A stretch of 64,000 nt of DNA from Psychrobacillus sp. OK032 (GTDB lineage Bacteria > Bacillota > Bacilli > Bacillales_A > Planococcaceae). The number at the start of each line of letters is the position of its first letter. The first letter of the stretch is position 1. The stretch spans positions 124,001 to 188,000 of the forward strand of contig NZ_FOGY01000008.1 of assembly GCF_900111345.1 (NCBI RefSeq), given 5' to 3'. The translations under genes and the position numbers were made by a program. The notes beneath the pieces are model-generated. The model saw only the letters and a program-made list of their open reading frames with translations, did no database searches and was not told the origin of the DNA. Positions 1 through 9,420 of the stretch are shown here, piece after piece.

Positions 1-880
1 TATAAACTTCTTTCAAACGTTTTTTACTTACATGTGTATAAATTTGTGTGGTAGAAATATCAGAATGCCCTAGCATCTCTTGAACTGCTCTTAAGTCTGC
101 TCCATTTTCGATTAAATGAGTGGCAAATGAATGTCTGAGTATATGTGGTGTTATGTCTTTTTGTATACCTGCTTTCATTACATGCTGATTTAGCAGTTTC
201 CAAATACCTTGTCTTGTTAAACGTTTACCTCGTTGACTGATAAAAATAGCATCTGTTCGTTCCGCTTGTTTTAATAGTTTGGGTCTTGCTTCTTCTAAAT
301 ACCTCTCACAAGCACGTATCGCCGCACCGCCAAGCGGAATAATTCGCTCTTTACCACCTTTACCGAATACTCGAACGAACCCCATTGTTAAATGTAAGTC
401 TTCTAAATCTAAATTTAAGCATTCGCTTATCCGCATACCACTTGCATACATTAACTCAAACATTGCTAAATCACGGACACCTTGTGGCTTCCCCAAATCA
501 ATACTATTTAACAAATGCGTTAACTCTTCTACCGATAAAAAATTGGGTAGCTTTTGTTCAATTTGTGGAAGCTCTAAATGAATCGTCGGGTCTTTAGTTG
601 CCACTTTTTCACGTAGTAAAAACTGATGAAATGATCGAATGGAAGAAATATGTCTTGCAACCGTGCGCGCAGACTTACCTTCTTCTTTTAATTTCCGAAG
701 ATGAACCAGGATGTGCTGTCGCTCGATAAGATCTAAACTATGTAGTTGCTGCGTCTCTAATACTGACTGTATGTAATCGACTAAATCTTTTTCATAAGAA
801 ACTAATGTGTTATCCGCTAACTGGCGTTCAATTCGTAAAAAATGTAAATAATCCTCTAAATGCACTAATCCGTTTTTCAA
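1..880 (-). CDS. xerD: Tyrosine recombinase XerD (3' end off window)
   Basis: Site-specific tyrosine recombinase that, with XerC, resolves chromosome dimers at dif. The reading frame starts at a TTG with an AAGGAGGTC ribosome binding site just upstream and runs to the left edge as ...KKRLKEVY, so only a few C-terminal residues are missing (the family has about 296 residues). The N-terminal core-binding domain is followed by the catalytic domain with the Arg in SGMRISE, HILRHSFATHL, LGHS and the nucleophilic Tyr in TTQIYTHV. It lies downstream of fur, as in B. subtilis (ripX), but a terminator and a GC-rich repeat separate the two, so it probably has its own promoter. XerC is the alternative, but sequence and synteny favour XerD. 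Confidence 0.95.
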   Translation of the reverse strand, partial: MKNGLVHLEDYLHFLRIERQLADNTLVSYEKDLVDYIQSVLETQQLHSLDLIERQHILVHLRKLKEEGKSARTVARHISSIRSFHQFLLREKVATKDPTIHLELPQIEQKLPNFLSVEELTHLLNSIDLGKPQGVRDLAMFELMYASGMRISECLNLDLEDLHLTMGFVRVFGKGGKERIIPLGGAAIRACERYLEEARPKLLKQAERTDAIFISQRGKRLTRQGIWKLLNQHVMKAGIQKDITPHILRHSFATHLIENGADLRAVQEMLGHSDISTTQIYTHVSKKRLKEVY

Positions 881-939
881 AAAAAGACCTCCTTATTAAG
901 AAAAGTGCAAGCACCCCTCTAAGTTATACTGTGATTTCT

Positions 940-1170
940 GCGGGGGGAGCATTGAGCCATTACCGTAGCTAAAACGTCAGTTGTGATATCTCATCTTTCT
1001 CTCCAGAGGAACGAGTGCGCCACATCAAAAGGAAGGCAATCTAAAGTTCGCCGCGCCCTGCGGCAACGATTGCAATGTCTTTCTGCGACGAGTAACCGCA
1101 GGAGCGTGACCAACATCCTGTTGTCCTCCGCTAGAGTCGCCGCCTTTCACTACAATCAATTGGGTAGTAC
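940..1170 (-). repeat. GC-rich dispersed intergenic repeat, copy 1
   Basis: GC-rich non-coding stretch in otherwise AT-rich DNA. Read on the minus strand it contains AAAGGCGGCGACTC, then GCTCCTGCG...CTCGTCGCAGAA...TTGC (1072-1105), and ends with a CGAACTTTAGATTG-like element (1037-1055). The same blocks occur in the same order at 15,405-15,632, so the two belong to one dispersed family. The 65-codon open frame inside it is explained by the GC content. Confidence 0.6.
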
Positions 1171-1299
1171 CCAAGAATAAGATTTAATGTAGGCTATCGC
1201 TATGATGATAGAATGAGTTTAAGCATTTTTTACAGGATAAAGAGTATATAAACTGGAGCTTTAAAATGTATTTATCTACCAATCCAATTGCTACCTATG

Positions 1300-1331
1300 A
1301 AAAAAAGGATAGCAAATAGCTATCCTTTTTT
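1300..1331 (-). terminator. Rho-independent terminator of fur
   Basis: Inverted repeat AAAAAAGGATAGC / GCTATCCTTTTTT with a 5-base loop directly after the fur stop codon. It has T-runs on both strands and could act in both directions. Confidence 0.8.
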
Positions 1332-1333
1332 GG

Positions 1334-1774
1334 TTATTTATCTTGGCAGCGATGACATACCCCGTGAAACGTTAAACGATGGTCTTTTATTTTAAAGTTC
1401 CATTTATTTTCAACAATTGCTTCCACGTCTTCTAGTAAATCCTCTTGAATTTCATCTACTGCACCACATTCAATACATACTAAATGGTGATGGAAATGCG
1501 CTGCCCCTTCTTGTCTTAAATCATAGCGGGATACGCCATCTCCAAATTGAATTTTGTCCACTACGTTCAATTCATTCAATAATTCGAGTGTTCGATAAAC
1601 TGTTGCGAGTCCGATATCCGGTGATTTCTCTCTTACTAATAAAAATACATCTTCTGCACTTAAATGGTCTTCTTCATTTTCTAGCAAAACACGAACCGTC
1701 GCTTCTCGCTGCGGCGTCAGTTTATAGCCCGCACCAGATAATTGTTTTTTAATACGATCAATACGGCTTTCCAT
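1334..1774 (-). CDS. fur: Fur family ferric uptake regulator
   Basis: Iron-sensing repressor of 146 residues. The N-terminal winged helix contains LTPQREATVRVLL and the recognition region SPDIGLATVYRTLELL. The C-terminal metal-binding dimerisation domain has HFHHHLVCIECG and the closing CHRC, giving two CxxC zinc pairs. Position upstream of xerD and downstream of nudF matches B. subtilis fur (yqkL). Paralogues PerR and Zur share the fold, but the synteny and the histidine pattern favour Fur. The start ATG is preceded by TAGGGGGGCG. The promoter carries a Fur-type palindrome, which suggests autoregulation. Confidence 0.93.
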   Translation of the reverse strand: MESRIDRIKKQLSGAGYKLTPQREATVRVLLENEEDHLSAEDVFLLVREKSPDIGLATVYRTLELLNELNVVDKIQFGDGVSRYDLRQEGAAHFHHHLVCIECGAVDEIQEDLLEDVEAIVENKWNFKIKDHRLTFHGVCHRCQDK

Positions 1775-1798
1775 ATGACGCCCCCCTAAACTTCTTTC

Positions 1799-1828
1799 AT
1801 TATACCAAATAATGAATTCTCATTACAA
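1799..1828 (-). promoter_or_regulatory. fur promoter with overlapping Fur/PerR-like palindrome
   Basis: On the minus strand, TTGTAA (-35, 1823-1828) and TATAAT (-10, 1799-1804) are separated by 18 bases. Between them, TAATGA-GAAT-TCATTA (1810-1825) is a perfect palindrome of the general Fur/PerR box type. Binding is inferred from position and symmetry. It does not fully match the 7-1-7 consensus. Confidence 0.5.
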
Positions 1829-1860
1829 GACATTCACATAATAATAGTTATTATAAAGAA

Positions 1861-2328
1861 CTAATTATTATATAATACAAATGGTATAAAGAAGAACTCT
1901 ATAATAATAACAATTATATAGAAGGAAAGCGAGAACACATTGACCCGGTTTGCAAGTGCTAGGAGAAGTAAACAATAGATTAATTGAAATGGAAACCACC
2001 AAAATACATAAGGAAATGTAGATTCCTGTGTTTGAAGCAAGTAACTAGAGGCAAACCCGTAAAACGTAATTCGAAAAGCACAAATGATTAAAATGAATTT
2101 GCGCAAATAACGATGCTGATAAAACAAAAAGAATACAACAGCAATCATTATATGCGGAAAAATAGTTTCCAGAAAAGTAGGCTGTTCTAATAATAGAACA
2201 CGAGCGTCCAGGAGATTAATAATCCATTGCTGCTGTTCTGGTGTACTTTTTTCAAAGAGATATAAACCACCTATAAAGCTAAAAACGAGTACGCATAGTG
2301 AAATGAGAATAGTATAAGACTGGTTCAA
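1861..2328 (-). CDS. SpoIIM-like membrane protein
   Basis: Integral membrane protein of 155 residues with about five hydrophobic segments and no soluble domain. It sits between nudF and fur, the position of spoIIM in B. subtilis. The stretch FYGFASSYLL...FPYVFWWFPFQLIYC resembles the conserved Gly-rich helix and the Pro-Gln-Leu-Tyr helix of SpoIIM, part of the engulfment peptidoglycan hydrolase complex. It is shorter than SpoIIM (about 210 residues) and the identity is weak, so the call rests mostly on context. A TTGAAC region with a GGAGGTGTTCC site precedes the ATG. Confidence 0.45.
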   Translation of the reverse strand: MNQSYTILISLCVLVFSFIGGLYLFEKSTPEQQQWIINLLDARVLLLEQPTFLETIFPHIMIAVVFFLFYQHRYLRKFILIICAFRITFYGFASSYLLQTQESTFPYVFWWFPFQLIYCLLLLALANRVNVFSLSFYIIVIIIEFFFIPFVLYNN

Positions 2329-2384
2329 GTTGGAACACCTCCCTATCTATTCTCATCATATGCTTGTACTACATTCAAAGATGT

Positions 2385-2927
2385 CTATTTCAAGTAGTTT
2401 TTTAACCAAAGAAATGCAAAAGCAGTCTTCGCATCATATATTTGTTTACTAGAAATCATAGATTCCATTTCGTCTACTGAAACAGACATCAATTCGACAA
2501 ATTCATCCTCATCCAAATCTGCCTTGTCATCTACCTTCACGATATTTTCTGCTAAGTAAAGATGGATAATTTCATCCGCGAATCCTGGAGATGTAGCAAA
2601 TGATTGAAGATATTGTAATTTGTTTGTCGTATACCCTGTTTCTTCTTCTAATTCTCTTAATGCCGTTACTTCTGGCGCTTCGTTCGGTTCAATTTTTCCA
2701 GCTGGGATTTCAATAATCGAACGCTCTAACGCTTTTCGATATTGTTCGACTAAAATGATCTTTTTATCTTCTGTAATCGCAATAATTGCAACTGCTCCTG
2801 GATGCTTCACTATTTCTCTTTTTCCAGTTTTCCCATTCGGTAATTCTACGGCATCTACTTGTAAAGATATGATTCTACCTTTAAATATTTGCTCTGTTTG
2901 AATAGTTTTTTCCTCGAATTTCTTCAT
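2385..2927 (-). CDS. nudF: ADP-ribose pyrophosphatase (Nudix)
   Basis: Nudix hydrolase that splits ADP-ribose to AMP and ribose 5-phosphate. The Nudix box is clear: G(x5)E(x7)REL(x)EE(x)G within GKIEPNEAPEVTALRELEEE. The start used is the ATG of MKKFEEKTIQ with AAAGGAAATG upstream. A longer frame reaching 3011 lacks a site and would extend past the family's usual length of about 180 residues. The divergent neighbour is the aldo-keto reductase, the same pair as B. subtilis nudF/yqkF. Confidence 0.92.
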   Translation of the reverse strand: MKKFEEKTIQTEQIFKGRIISLQVDAVELPNGKTGKREIVKHPGAVAIIAITEDKKIILVEQYRKALERSIIEIPAGKIEPNEAPEVTALRELEEETGYTTNKLQYLQSFATSPGFADEIIHLYLAENIVKVDDKADLDEDEFVELMSVSVDEMESMISSKQIYDAKTAFAFLWLKNYLK

Positions 2928-2996
2928 TTTTTCATTTCCTTTCATTTGAAACTGTCTTTCCCTCATTGTACCATGGAGGAAAGGACGTGATACATT

Positions 2997-3899
2997 TTGA
3001 AGAAAAGACAATTAGGGAAAAGTGATTTATTTGTTTCGGAAATAGGTTTTGGTTGTATGTCACTACCAACCAATCAAAAAGATGCAGATAAAATATTGCA
3101 AGTCGCGCTCGATCACGGCATTAATTACTTTGATACAGCAGATCTATACAATCATGGGGAAAATGAAAAAATCGTGGGAAATGCACTGAAAAGTAATCGG
3201 GAGCAGGTTATTTTAGCAACAAAAGTCGGCAATCGCATGAACAATTCAGGAGATGGCTGGTCATGGGATCCTTCGAAAAAATGGATAACAACAGCTGTGC
3301 ATGAATCATTAAAACGGCTCCAAACGGATTATATTGACGTGTACCAATTGCATGGTGGCACAATGGAAGATGATACCGATGAAGTGATCGATACGATGGA
3401 ATCGCTGAAAAAAGAAGGGGTTATACGGGCATACGGCATTTCTTCTATTCGCCCTAATGTGATCAATCGTTTTTTAGCGAAGAGTAATGCAGTTTCTGTC
3501 ATGATGCAATATAGTTTACTAGATAGAAGACCGGAAGAATGGCTACCATTACTCGAGGAACATCAGGTTTCCTTACTTAGTCGTGGCACGCTAGCAAAAG
3601 GGTTATTAACTGCAGAAGGTCTAATTCGGGCCAATAACACAGGTGAGTATTTGACCTACTCCAAAGAAGAATTGCTGAAAACGAATGAGCAATTGCATGC
3701 ATTGGATGCACCAATTACCGCGCTTGCGCTTCACCATGTATTAGAGCGAAAAACAACGGGTTCTATGATTATTGGTGCAAGTAGCACGGAGCAACTTATA
3801 GAAACAATAGAAGCATACAATACGGATGTTTCCGAGGAAGTTTTATTAAAGGCTCGTGAGATTACGAAGCAAGATATGTATACAGAGCATCGGGCTTAA
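2997..3899 (+). CDS. yqkF: Aldo/keto reductase, YqkF type
   Basis: NADPH-dependent oxidoreductase of 300 residues with a TIM barrel. The catalytic tetrad is visible: Asp and Tyr in FDTADLYNHG, Lys in ATKVG and His in QLHGG. The start is TTG (MKKRQLGKSD) with GGAGGAAAGG upstream. Divergent from nudF, as in B. subtilis where YqkF acts on small carbonyl compounds. The physiological substrate is unknown. Ends at a strong terminator. Confidence 0.9.
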   Translation: MKKRQLGKSDLFVSEIGFGCMSLPTNQKDADKILQVALDHGINYFDTADLYNHGENEKIVGNALKSNREQVILATKVGNRMNNSGDGWSWDPSKKWITTAVHESLKRLQTDYIDVYQLHGGTMEDDTDEVIDTMESLKKEGVIRAYGISSIRPNVINRFLAKSNAVSVMMQYSLLDRRPEEWLPLLEEHQVSLLSRGTLAKGLLTAEGLIRANNTGEYLTYSKEELLKTNEQLHALDAPITALALHHVLERKTTGSMIIGASSTEQLIETIEAYNTDVSEEVLLKAREITKQDMYTEHRA

Positions 3900-3906
3900 C
3901 GATATG

Positions 3907-3941
3907 AAACCGCTGAATGTGGGAGTTCAGCGGTTTTTGTT
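3907..3941 (+). terminator. Terminator after the aldo/keto reductase
   Basis: AACCGCTGAA (3908-3917) pairs with TTCAGCGGTT (3926-3935), followed by TTTGTT. Confidence 0.85.
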
Positions 3942-3950
3942 AGCTTGCAG

Positions 3951-4077
3951 GATGGATCTTGCGGTTTGGACGAGGTATTTTGCGATTCTAAGCCTGGATC
4001 TTGCGATTTGAATATGGGATCTTGCGATTTGAAGAGACTATCTTGCGATTTGCATGTGTTACCATGCGATTCGAAGA
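3951..4077. repeat. Six-copy 21-bp tandem repeat with TTGCGATTT core
   Basis: The core TTGCGATTT or a one-to-two-base variant begins at 3959, 3980, 4001, 4022, 4043 and 4064, exactly 21 bases apart. The core with a leading ATC is conserved and the rest of each unit varies. It fills the space between two convergent genes and has no long frame on either strand. Twenty-one bases are two helical turns, so the cores face the same side of the helix. Confidence 0.8.
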
Positions 4078-4080
4078 AAA

Positions 4081-4749
4081 CTACCCCATTTTTAGCTGTT
4101 GGATAAGCTTCGGAAGCTCTTCTAAATCATCCACCACGAAATCCGTATCAAACGCATCCCATTGAAAATCTTTTTTCCAAATCCCTTTCATGCCCACATA
4201 CTGTGAAGCCATCACATCATTTTCCGGGTGGTCTCCAACAAATACAGCTTCACCAGGCGTTATATTCAACCTCTCTAATGCTCTTTCAAATATTGCAGGA
4301 TCTGGTTTTTTAATCCCTTCTGTTTCGGATACTAATATTGCATCAAAATACTTTTCAATGCCTAAAGCTACTATATTATCCATTTGAAACTGACCAAATC
4401 CATTGGTGATCATTCCTAGTACTAAGTTGTTACTTCTCAATTCCTCTAGCATACTATGAAGATTCGGAAAAGGAACGCAATGATGCTTAAACTCACTTAT
4501 ATAATCTTGTAACAAATACTCCCAATCTATGTTTACAATATTGTATTCTTCCACTAATTGTTGATACACTTTATCTTTCCAAACATATCCACGACTATCT
4601 AACTCTATGAATCTTGTCATATATTTCTCTCTAGGAATATGCCCTAGATAGTTACTTAATCTGTCGTATTGACTATCAATAAATTTCTTCACTGATTCAT
4701 CCCGGTCTAGTAAAGTTCCATCTAAATCAAATAATACAGCTTGAATCAT
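4081..4749 (-). CDS. HAD superfamily hydrolase, YjjG/PGP-like
   Basis: Predicted small-molecule phosphatase, 222 residues, subfamily IA. Motif I is DLDGTLLD with the nucleophilic Asp, motif II is TNGFG, motif III is the Lys in KKPDP, and motif IV is GDHPENDV. An alpha-helical cap lies between residues of about 20 and 90. GAGGGGGATAT precedes the ATG. The next gene upstream is only 14 bases away, so the two probably form one transcript. Substrate unknown. Confidence 0.87.
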   Translation of the reverse strand: MIQAVLFDLDGTLLDRDESVKKFIDSQYDRLSNYLGHIPREKYMTRFIELDSRGYVWKDKVYQQLVEEYNIVNIDWEYLLQDYISEFKHHCVPFPNLHSMLEELRSNNLVLGMITNGFGQFQMDNIVALGIEKYFDAILVSETEGIKKPDPAIFERALERLNITPGEAVFVGDHPENDVMASQYVGMKGIWKKDFQWDAFDTDFVVDDLEELPKLIQQLKMG

Positions 4750-4763
4750 ACATATCCCCCTCG

Positions 4764-5171
4764 TTAATCAATCAATCCCAAAAAGTTTGTCTGAGCAAAC
4801 ACAAAAATAATAATTATTATTAAAAACATTTCACTCAATGTATAAATATAATCTTTTCGATTAATTGCATATTTCCACTCCATAAAAGCACGTACTAATT
4901 GGTCTATGACAAAATAGATCATTAAAACACCTAAAAAGTACCACGGACTTTTTGCTAATTCAGGAGATTCAAACTGCCTCATGTTGAAAACGATGATTAT
5001 TACTAGGAACGTAATACTTAATATCCCCCCAATTTTTTTATGCAAATCATTTACATAGCTATTGGAAAAAGAACTTTTCTTATCTACTTTCAGCACCTTT
5101 GTTATAACTTTATTAAAAATAAAAGTTAACACAAACATGGCAACTAAGAGTAGGATAATCTTTACCCACAC
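4764..5171 (-). CDS. DUF4181 family membrane protein
   Basis: Four predicted transmembrane helices in 135 residues. The motif VLKVDKKSSFS...VNDLHKKI after the first helix is typical of the DUF4181 family found in bacilli, which has no known function. It is the first gene of a likely two-gene transcript with the HAD phosphatase downstream. Confidence 0.7.
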   Translation of the reverse strand: MWVKIILLLVAMFVLTFIFNKVITKVLKVDKKSSFSNSYVNDLHKKIGGILSITFLVIIIVFNMRQFESPELAKSPWYFLGVLMIYFVIDQLVRAFMEWKYAINRKDYIYTLSEMFLIIIIIFVFAQTNFLGLID

Positions 5172-5312
5172 TATTTAAAATCCCCTTCCATTAGTGGTAG
5201 TTATTTCTATCTTTTTTATTCAGTGTAGCATAATAATCTGTTTATTTTATCTAATAATTCAATTAGTTTAAGTGTATACCTGGTTAGACCTCTTTTTCTA
5301 ATAGTTCCTTGT

Positions 5313-5346
5313 AAAAACACCCCCTGAAAAAGTTTCAGGGGGTGTT
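5313..5346 (-). terminator. Terminator of clpE
   Basis: AACACCCCCTGAAA / TTTCAGGGGGTGTT with a 3-base loop. On the minus strand it is followed by TTTAC, and it sits 8 bases after the clpE stop. Confidence 0.85.
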
Positions 5347-5354
5347 AGACATCT

Positions 5355-7478
5355 TTATGCTTTTCGAACAACAATTTCTTCATCTACAACATCTACACGG
5401 ACCTTTTCAATATGTTCTTCTTCCAGAATTAGATCTGTTAATGGATCCTCAATTTTGTCTTGAATTACTCTGCGAAGCGGTCGAGCACCGAACCGTTTGT
5501 CGTAACCTAGTTTGACCAATGCATGTTTTGCTTCCAACGAAATCGTCATATCAATATCATTTTCCGCAATCGTTACTTGTAAATCTCCAAGCATCAAGTC
5601 CACGATTTCAAGTAAATTTTCTTCTGTTAGTTCATTGAAAGCGACAATCGCATCGAAACGGTTGAGAAATTCTGGTTTGAAATAAGCACCTAGCGTTTCT
5701 AGCATGTTGACAGATTCATGTGCTGTTTGATTGAACCCTACACTTACTTTTTTGTCGCCTGTTCCAGCGTTACTCGTCATTATGATGACTGTATCTTTGA
5801 AGCTGACTGTTCGGCCATGCGAATCGGTTAATCGACCATCTTCCATTATTTGCAGGAACATATTTTGTACGTCTGGATGCGCCTTTTCAATTTCATCCAG
5901 TAGTAAGATGGAATATGGATTACGTCGAACATGTTCTGTCAATTGACCGGCTTCCTCATGCCCTACATAACCTGGAGGAGAACCAATAATTTTAGACACT
6001 GAATGCTTCTCCATATATTCACTCATGTCGAGACGGATTAACGTATCGCGTGAACCAAATAGTTCCTCTGCCAGCACTTTTGTGATCTCCGTTTTACCGA
6101 CACCAGTAGGACCTACAAATAAGAAGGACCCAATTGGGCGATCTTTAGATTTGAGCCCTGCACGGCTACGACGGATGGCTTTGGCAATTTTATCGACCGC
6201 ATCTTCTTGGCCAATCACTTTTTTACCGATATTTACAGCGATTCCCTTCATTTTAGCTTGTTCCGCCGCTTGTAGTTTTGTCACAGGAATTCCTGTTTTT
6301 TCTTCTACTATCAATTCAATATCTGCAACCGTCACCTCTACTTGAGGTGTATCCCCATTTTGTTTTGCTTGCTCCAATTGTTTACGCAATTGGATTTCTT
6401 CAAAGCGTAAATTTGCTGCTTTCTCGTAGTCTTCCTTTTCTGCCGCTTGTTCTTTTTGTTGAATGACTTCGTTAAGACGTGTTCCAATTGACTCCAAATC
6501 GACTGTCGTAAGTGTCAGATTTAACCTTGCCCCTACCTCATCCATTAAGTCGATTGCTTTGTCTGGTAAAAATCGATCTTGAATATAACGCTGCGATAAA
6601 GTTACAAAAGCTTGAATTGCCTCATCCGGATAGCGCACTCCATGGAAGTTTTCATAACGATCTTTAATGCCCTTTAAAATATGAATCGTATCTTCAGTAG
6701 AAGGCTCTTTCACAATAATTGGTTGGAAACGGCGCTCAAGAGCAGCGTCTTTTTCGATTTGACGATATTCTTTCAACGTCGTTGCACCGATAAGTTGCAG
6801 CTCCCCACGTGCTAAAGCGGGTTTCAAAATATTTCCGGCATCCATTTTTGAACCTTCTGCTGTTCCTGCCCCAACGAGTAAGTGAATTTCATCGACGAAC
6901 AGAATCACGTCTTTTCGTGTTTGAAGTTCTTCAATCAATTGTTTCATTCGCTCTTCGAATTGCCCTCGAATACCGGTGTTCGTTACGAGTGACGCGACAT
7001 CTAACAAGTACACTTGTTTATTCATCAATTTCACTGGTACATCGCCTTCGTGGATTTTCACCGCAAGCCCCTCGGCAATGGCTGTTTTACCAACACCAGG
7101 TTCTCCGATTAAGACCGGATTATTTTTATTTCTTCGATTTAACGTTTCCATAACACGCTTTACTTCTTGATCGCGTCCGATGACCGGATCAATTCGTCCT
7201 TCTTTGGCATCGTTTGATAGATTTTTACCAAGTTGGTCTAACAAACCATTGCCATGATGTTCCTCTGCCTGTCTTATTTTTGTTCGTGCCTGAGGACCGC
7301 CATTTGCTTTGAAAAAATGTTGTGCATCATTGCTAAATGACGGCATTTTTCCTGCACTCAATTGCGCTTGAATATCTTGAAAACAAGCGTGACAAAGATG
7401 CATTTGCATCCCTTGGTGATTTACCTGCACTCTAAGATTCATCGTTGCGTCGTTTTTACCACAATGTTGACATTTCAT
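5355..7478 (-). CDS. clpE: ATP-dependent Clp protease ATP-binding subunit ClpE
   Basis: HSP100 unfoldase of 707 residues that feeds damaged proteins to ClpP. The N-terminal zinc finger (CxxC in MKCQHCGK and CHAC about residue 30) is diagnostic of ClpE. Two AAA+ modules follow, with Walker A GEPGVGKT and GPTGVGKT, and a UVR-type coiled segment between them. The start is the ATG of MKCQHC with GGAGGAAATGGAAT. A longer frame to 7565 would run through the promoter and is rejected. The promoter overlaps a CtsR-type operator, so heat-shock control is expected. ctsR is not in the window. Confidence 0.95.
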   Translation of the reverse strand: MKCQHCGKNDATMNLRVQVNHQGMQMHLCHACFQDIQAQLSAGKMPSFSNDAQHFFKANGGPQARTKIRQAEEHHGNGLLDQLGKNLSNDAKEGRIDPVIGRDQEVKRVMETLNRRNKNNPVLIGEPGVGKTAIAEGLAVKIHEGDVPVKLMNKQVYLLDVASLVTNTGIRGQFEERMKQLIEELQTRKDVILFVDEIHLLVGAGTAEGSKMDAGNILKPALARGELQLIGATTLKEYRQIEKDAALERRFQPIIVKEPSTEDTIHILKGIKDRYENFHGVRYPDEAIQAFVTLSQRYIQDRFLPDKAIDLMDEVGARLNLTLTTVDLESIGTRLNEVIQQKEQAAEKEDYEKAANLRFEEIQLRKQLEQAKQNGDTPQVEVTVADIELIVEEKTGIPVTKLQAAEQAKMKGIAVNIGKKVIGQEDAVDKIAKAIRRSRAGLKSKDRPIGSFLFVGPTGVGKTEITKVLAEELFGSRDTLIRLDMSEYMEKHSVSKIIGSPPGYVGHEEAGQLTEHVRRNPYSILLLDEIEKAHPDVQNMFLQIMEDGRLTDSHGRTVSFKDTVIIMTSNAGTGDKKVSVGFNQTAHESVNMLETLGAYFKPEFLNRFDAIVAFNELTEENLLEIVDLMLGDLQVTIAENDIDMTISLEAKHALVKLGYDKRFGARPLRRVIQDKIEDPLTDLILEEEHIEKVRVDVVDEEIVVRKA

Positions 7479-7504
7479 ATTCCATTTCCTCCTTTTAATA
7501 AATA

Positions 7505-7565
7505 TTTGACTTTGACTATCTTTAACCTTTGAGTTTAGTATACACTGACCTATTTTGACTTTCAA
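7505..7565 (-). promoter_or_regulatory. clpE promoter with CtsR-type operators
   Basis: On the minus strand, TTGAAA (7560-7565) and TATACT (7537-7542) are separated by 17 bases. AGTCAAA-ATA-GGTCAGT (7544-7560) fits the CtsR heptad direct repeat (A/G)GTCAAA-NAN-(A/G)GTCAAA with two end mismatches and fills the spacer. A second AGTCAAAGTCAAA lies downstream at 7505-7517. Repressor binding there would block RNA polymerase. Confidence 0.75.
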
Positions 7566-7782
7566 ATAATATGCTTTGGATTTTGCCGTTTGTTAAATGA
7601 GCTAGATATTGTTTTAAAACAGAGTTGTTTCGCAAAAATCTGGTCATAATTAAAAGCAGTCCACTCGTCACAAAAGAATTATGGTTACCCCTAGTCGGGC
7701 AGTCTCAGTACATATTATTCATAAAATAATATATTCACTAGCCATATTTCTGCCGGAGATTTCAACACTGTTTATAATAAAT
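7566..7782. other. Intergenic stretch upstream of clpE
   Basis: About 220 bases between the clpE promoter and the yqkE terminator. No frame with a ribosome binding site and no clear repeat was seen. Confidence 0.5.
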
Positions 7783-7829
7783 AAAAAACTGCCCAGAAAT
7801 CTGTAAATTAGATTTCTGAGCAGTTTTTT
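7783..7829 (-). terminator. Terminator of the thiolase-yqkE transcript
   Basis: AAAAAACTGCCCAGAAATCT pairs with AGATTTCTGAGCAGTTTTTT with one mismatch. T-runs on both strands. Confidence 0.85.
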
Positions 7830-7843
7830 TAATTGTAGTACTA

Positions 7844-8104
7844 CTAAAACTTAGAACCACCATATCCATACTCATCAAGTAGCTCTTCAAATGATTTATT
7901 TTTTTCTTTCTGCTTTCTTTCAAAAGCAAGCTGTGCTTGTCTTTCTTCTTCTTTTGCTTGCTCTTCTGCTACTAGTTGTTTCTTTGTTTCTTTTAATTTA
8001 TCCAGCACATCGGAAGAAAGCTGATCAAATAGACCATTTCCTTCTTCTTTTGTTGCTACTGGCTTAACTTGCTGTTTTTGTTTTTTCTTTGCCAAATGGT
8101 TCAC
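7844..8104 (-). CDS. yqkE: YqkE family protein (DUF3886)
   Basis: Small charged protein of 86 residues with a Lys/Gln-rich start (MNHLAKKKQKQQ), a long Glu/Lys/Gln helix likely to form a coiled coil, and the closing SFEELLDEYGYGGSKF typical of the DUF3886 family that includes B. subtilis YqkE. Function unknown. It follows the thiolase by 9 bases and shares its terminator. yqkD, yqkE and yqkF are neighbours in B. subtilis. Here clpE and other genes separate yqkE from yqkF. Confidence 0.8.
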   Translation of the reverse strand: MNHLAKKKQKQQVKPVATKEEGNGLFDQLSSDVLDKLKETKKQLVAEEQAKEEERQAQLAFERKQKEKNKSFEELLDEYGYGGSKF

Positions 8105-8113
8105 CTTCTTATG

Positions 8114-9295
8114 TTAACGTTTAACGATTGTCGCTACTCCTTGGCCTCCGCCGATGCAAAGCGTTGCAAGACCTGTTTTCGCATCTTGTTTCTCCATTTC
8201 ATGAAGTAAAGATACAAAAATACGTGCGCCACTTGCTCCGATTGGGTGACCAAGTGCAATAGCTCCACCATTCACATTTAGTTTATCATGATTAAACGAT
8301 AATTCTCTATCCACTGCAATCGATTGTGCCGCAAACGCTTCATTTGCTTCGATCAAGTCGATGTCAGCAAGCGCTATTTCTGATTTTTTCAACACTTTTT
8401 TCACAGCTTCCACTGGTCCAATTCCCATGATACTAGGATCTACCCCAGCAGATGCATTTGCTACAATGGTAGCTAATGGCGTTAACCCTAACTCGTCCGC
8501 TTTCGCTTTAGACATGACAACGACAGCAGCTGCTCCGTCATTAATACCTGAAGCGTTCCCTGCTGTTACAGATCCATCCTTTTTAAATGCTGGACGAAGC
8601 GTACTTAACTTTTCTTGAGTAGATTCTTTTTTCGGATATTCATCCGTATCAAAAATGATTGGATCCCCTTTACGCTGTGGAATTTCAACTGGAACGATTT
8701 CATCCGCAAATTTTCCTTCTGCAATAGCATTTACAGCGCGAGCTTGTGATCTCGCAGAAAAAGCATCTTGCTCTTCTCTAGTGATATTATATTGATCACA
8801 TAGATTTTCCGCAGTAATCCCCATATGGTAGTCATTAAATGCACACCATAAACCATCAGTAATCATACTATCTACCACTTTTTGATCTCCCATACGGAAA
8901 CCATCACGTGCATTTTTTAATAAATATGGAGCTTGACTCATATTTTCCATACCGCCAGCAACGATTATATCTGCATCCCCAGCAATGATAGCTTGTGTGG
9001 CAAGATGGATTGCTTTTAGACCTGATCCACATACTTTGTTAATAGTAAGTGCTGACACAGCTACAGGTAATCCAGCTTGGATAGCAGCTTGTCTAGCTGG
9101 GTTTTGTCCTAAACCTGCTTGAAGGACATTCCCCATGATCACTTCATCCACAGCGTCTTTACTAACTCCAGCTTTTTCTAACGCTTTATCAATTACAATG
9201 GCACCTAATTTTGTTGCAGGGACATCTTTCAATGCACCTTGGAATGAACCAATTGCAGTTCTTACAGCACTTACGATAACTACTTCGTTAGTCAT
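8114..9295 (-). CDS. Acetyl-CoA C-acetyltransferase (thiolase)
   Basis: Condenses two acetyl-CoA to acetoacetyl-CoA, or runs in reverse. It has 393 residues with the acyl-acceptor Cys89 in [12 protein letters not shown], His350 in [12 protein letters not shown] and Cys380 in LCIGGGQG. The second ATG ([10 protein letters not shown]) is chosen because AGGAGG is 8 bases away from it but only 2 from the ATG at 9301. It may serve fatty acid or ketone metabolism. The decayed HMG-CoA lyase immediately upstream, divergent, hints at a former link to leucine or acetoacetate metabolism. Confidence 0.92.
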   Translation of the reverse strand: MTNEVVIVSAVRTAIGSFQGALKDVPATKLGAIVIDKALEKAGVSKDAVDEVIMGNVLQAGLGQNPARQAAIQAGLPVAVSALTINKVCGSGLKAIHLATQAIIAGDADIIVAGGMENMSQAPYLLKNARDGFRMGDQKVVDSMITDGLWCAFNDYHMGITAENLCDQYNITREEQDAFSARSQARAVNAIAEGKFADEIVPVEIPQRKGDPIIFDTDEYPKKESTQEKLSTLRPAFKKDGSVTAGNASGINDGAAAVVVMSKAKADELGLTPLATIVANASAGVDPSIMGIGPVEAVKKVLKKSEIALADIDLIEANEAFAAQSIAVDRELSFNHDKLNVNGGAIALGHPIGASGARIFVSLLHEMEKQDAKTGLATLCIGGGQGVATIVKR

Positions 9296-9420
9296 TTTCA
9301 TTTCCTCCTCATTTTCCCCTATATTTGATCCCCATTTTCCACTACCCTTTTATTCTACTAAAAAAGTTTTAAAGTTGCTTGTTTAAGCAACTATTCTTAC
9401 AATAGAATTAGAGGTTCGCA

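Noticed and set aside
983-1180. Open frame of 65 codons
   Set aside because: Lies inside a GC-rich repeat, has no ribosome binding site, and its sequence is explained by the repeat copy at 15,405.
3951-4077. CRISPR array
   Set aside because: Repeat period is only 21 bases with an imperfect core and no spacer-length unique sequence; no cas genes nearby.
5731-7170. Several plus-strand frames of 60-114 codons inside clpE
   Set aside because: Antisense shadows of the clpE coding sequence without start signals.
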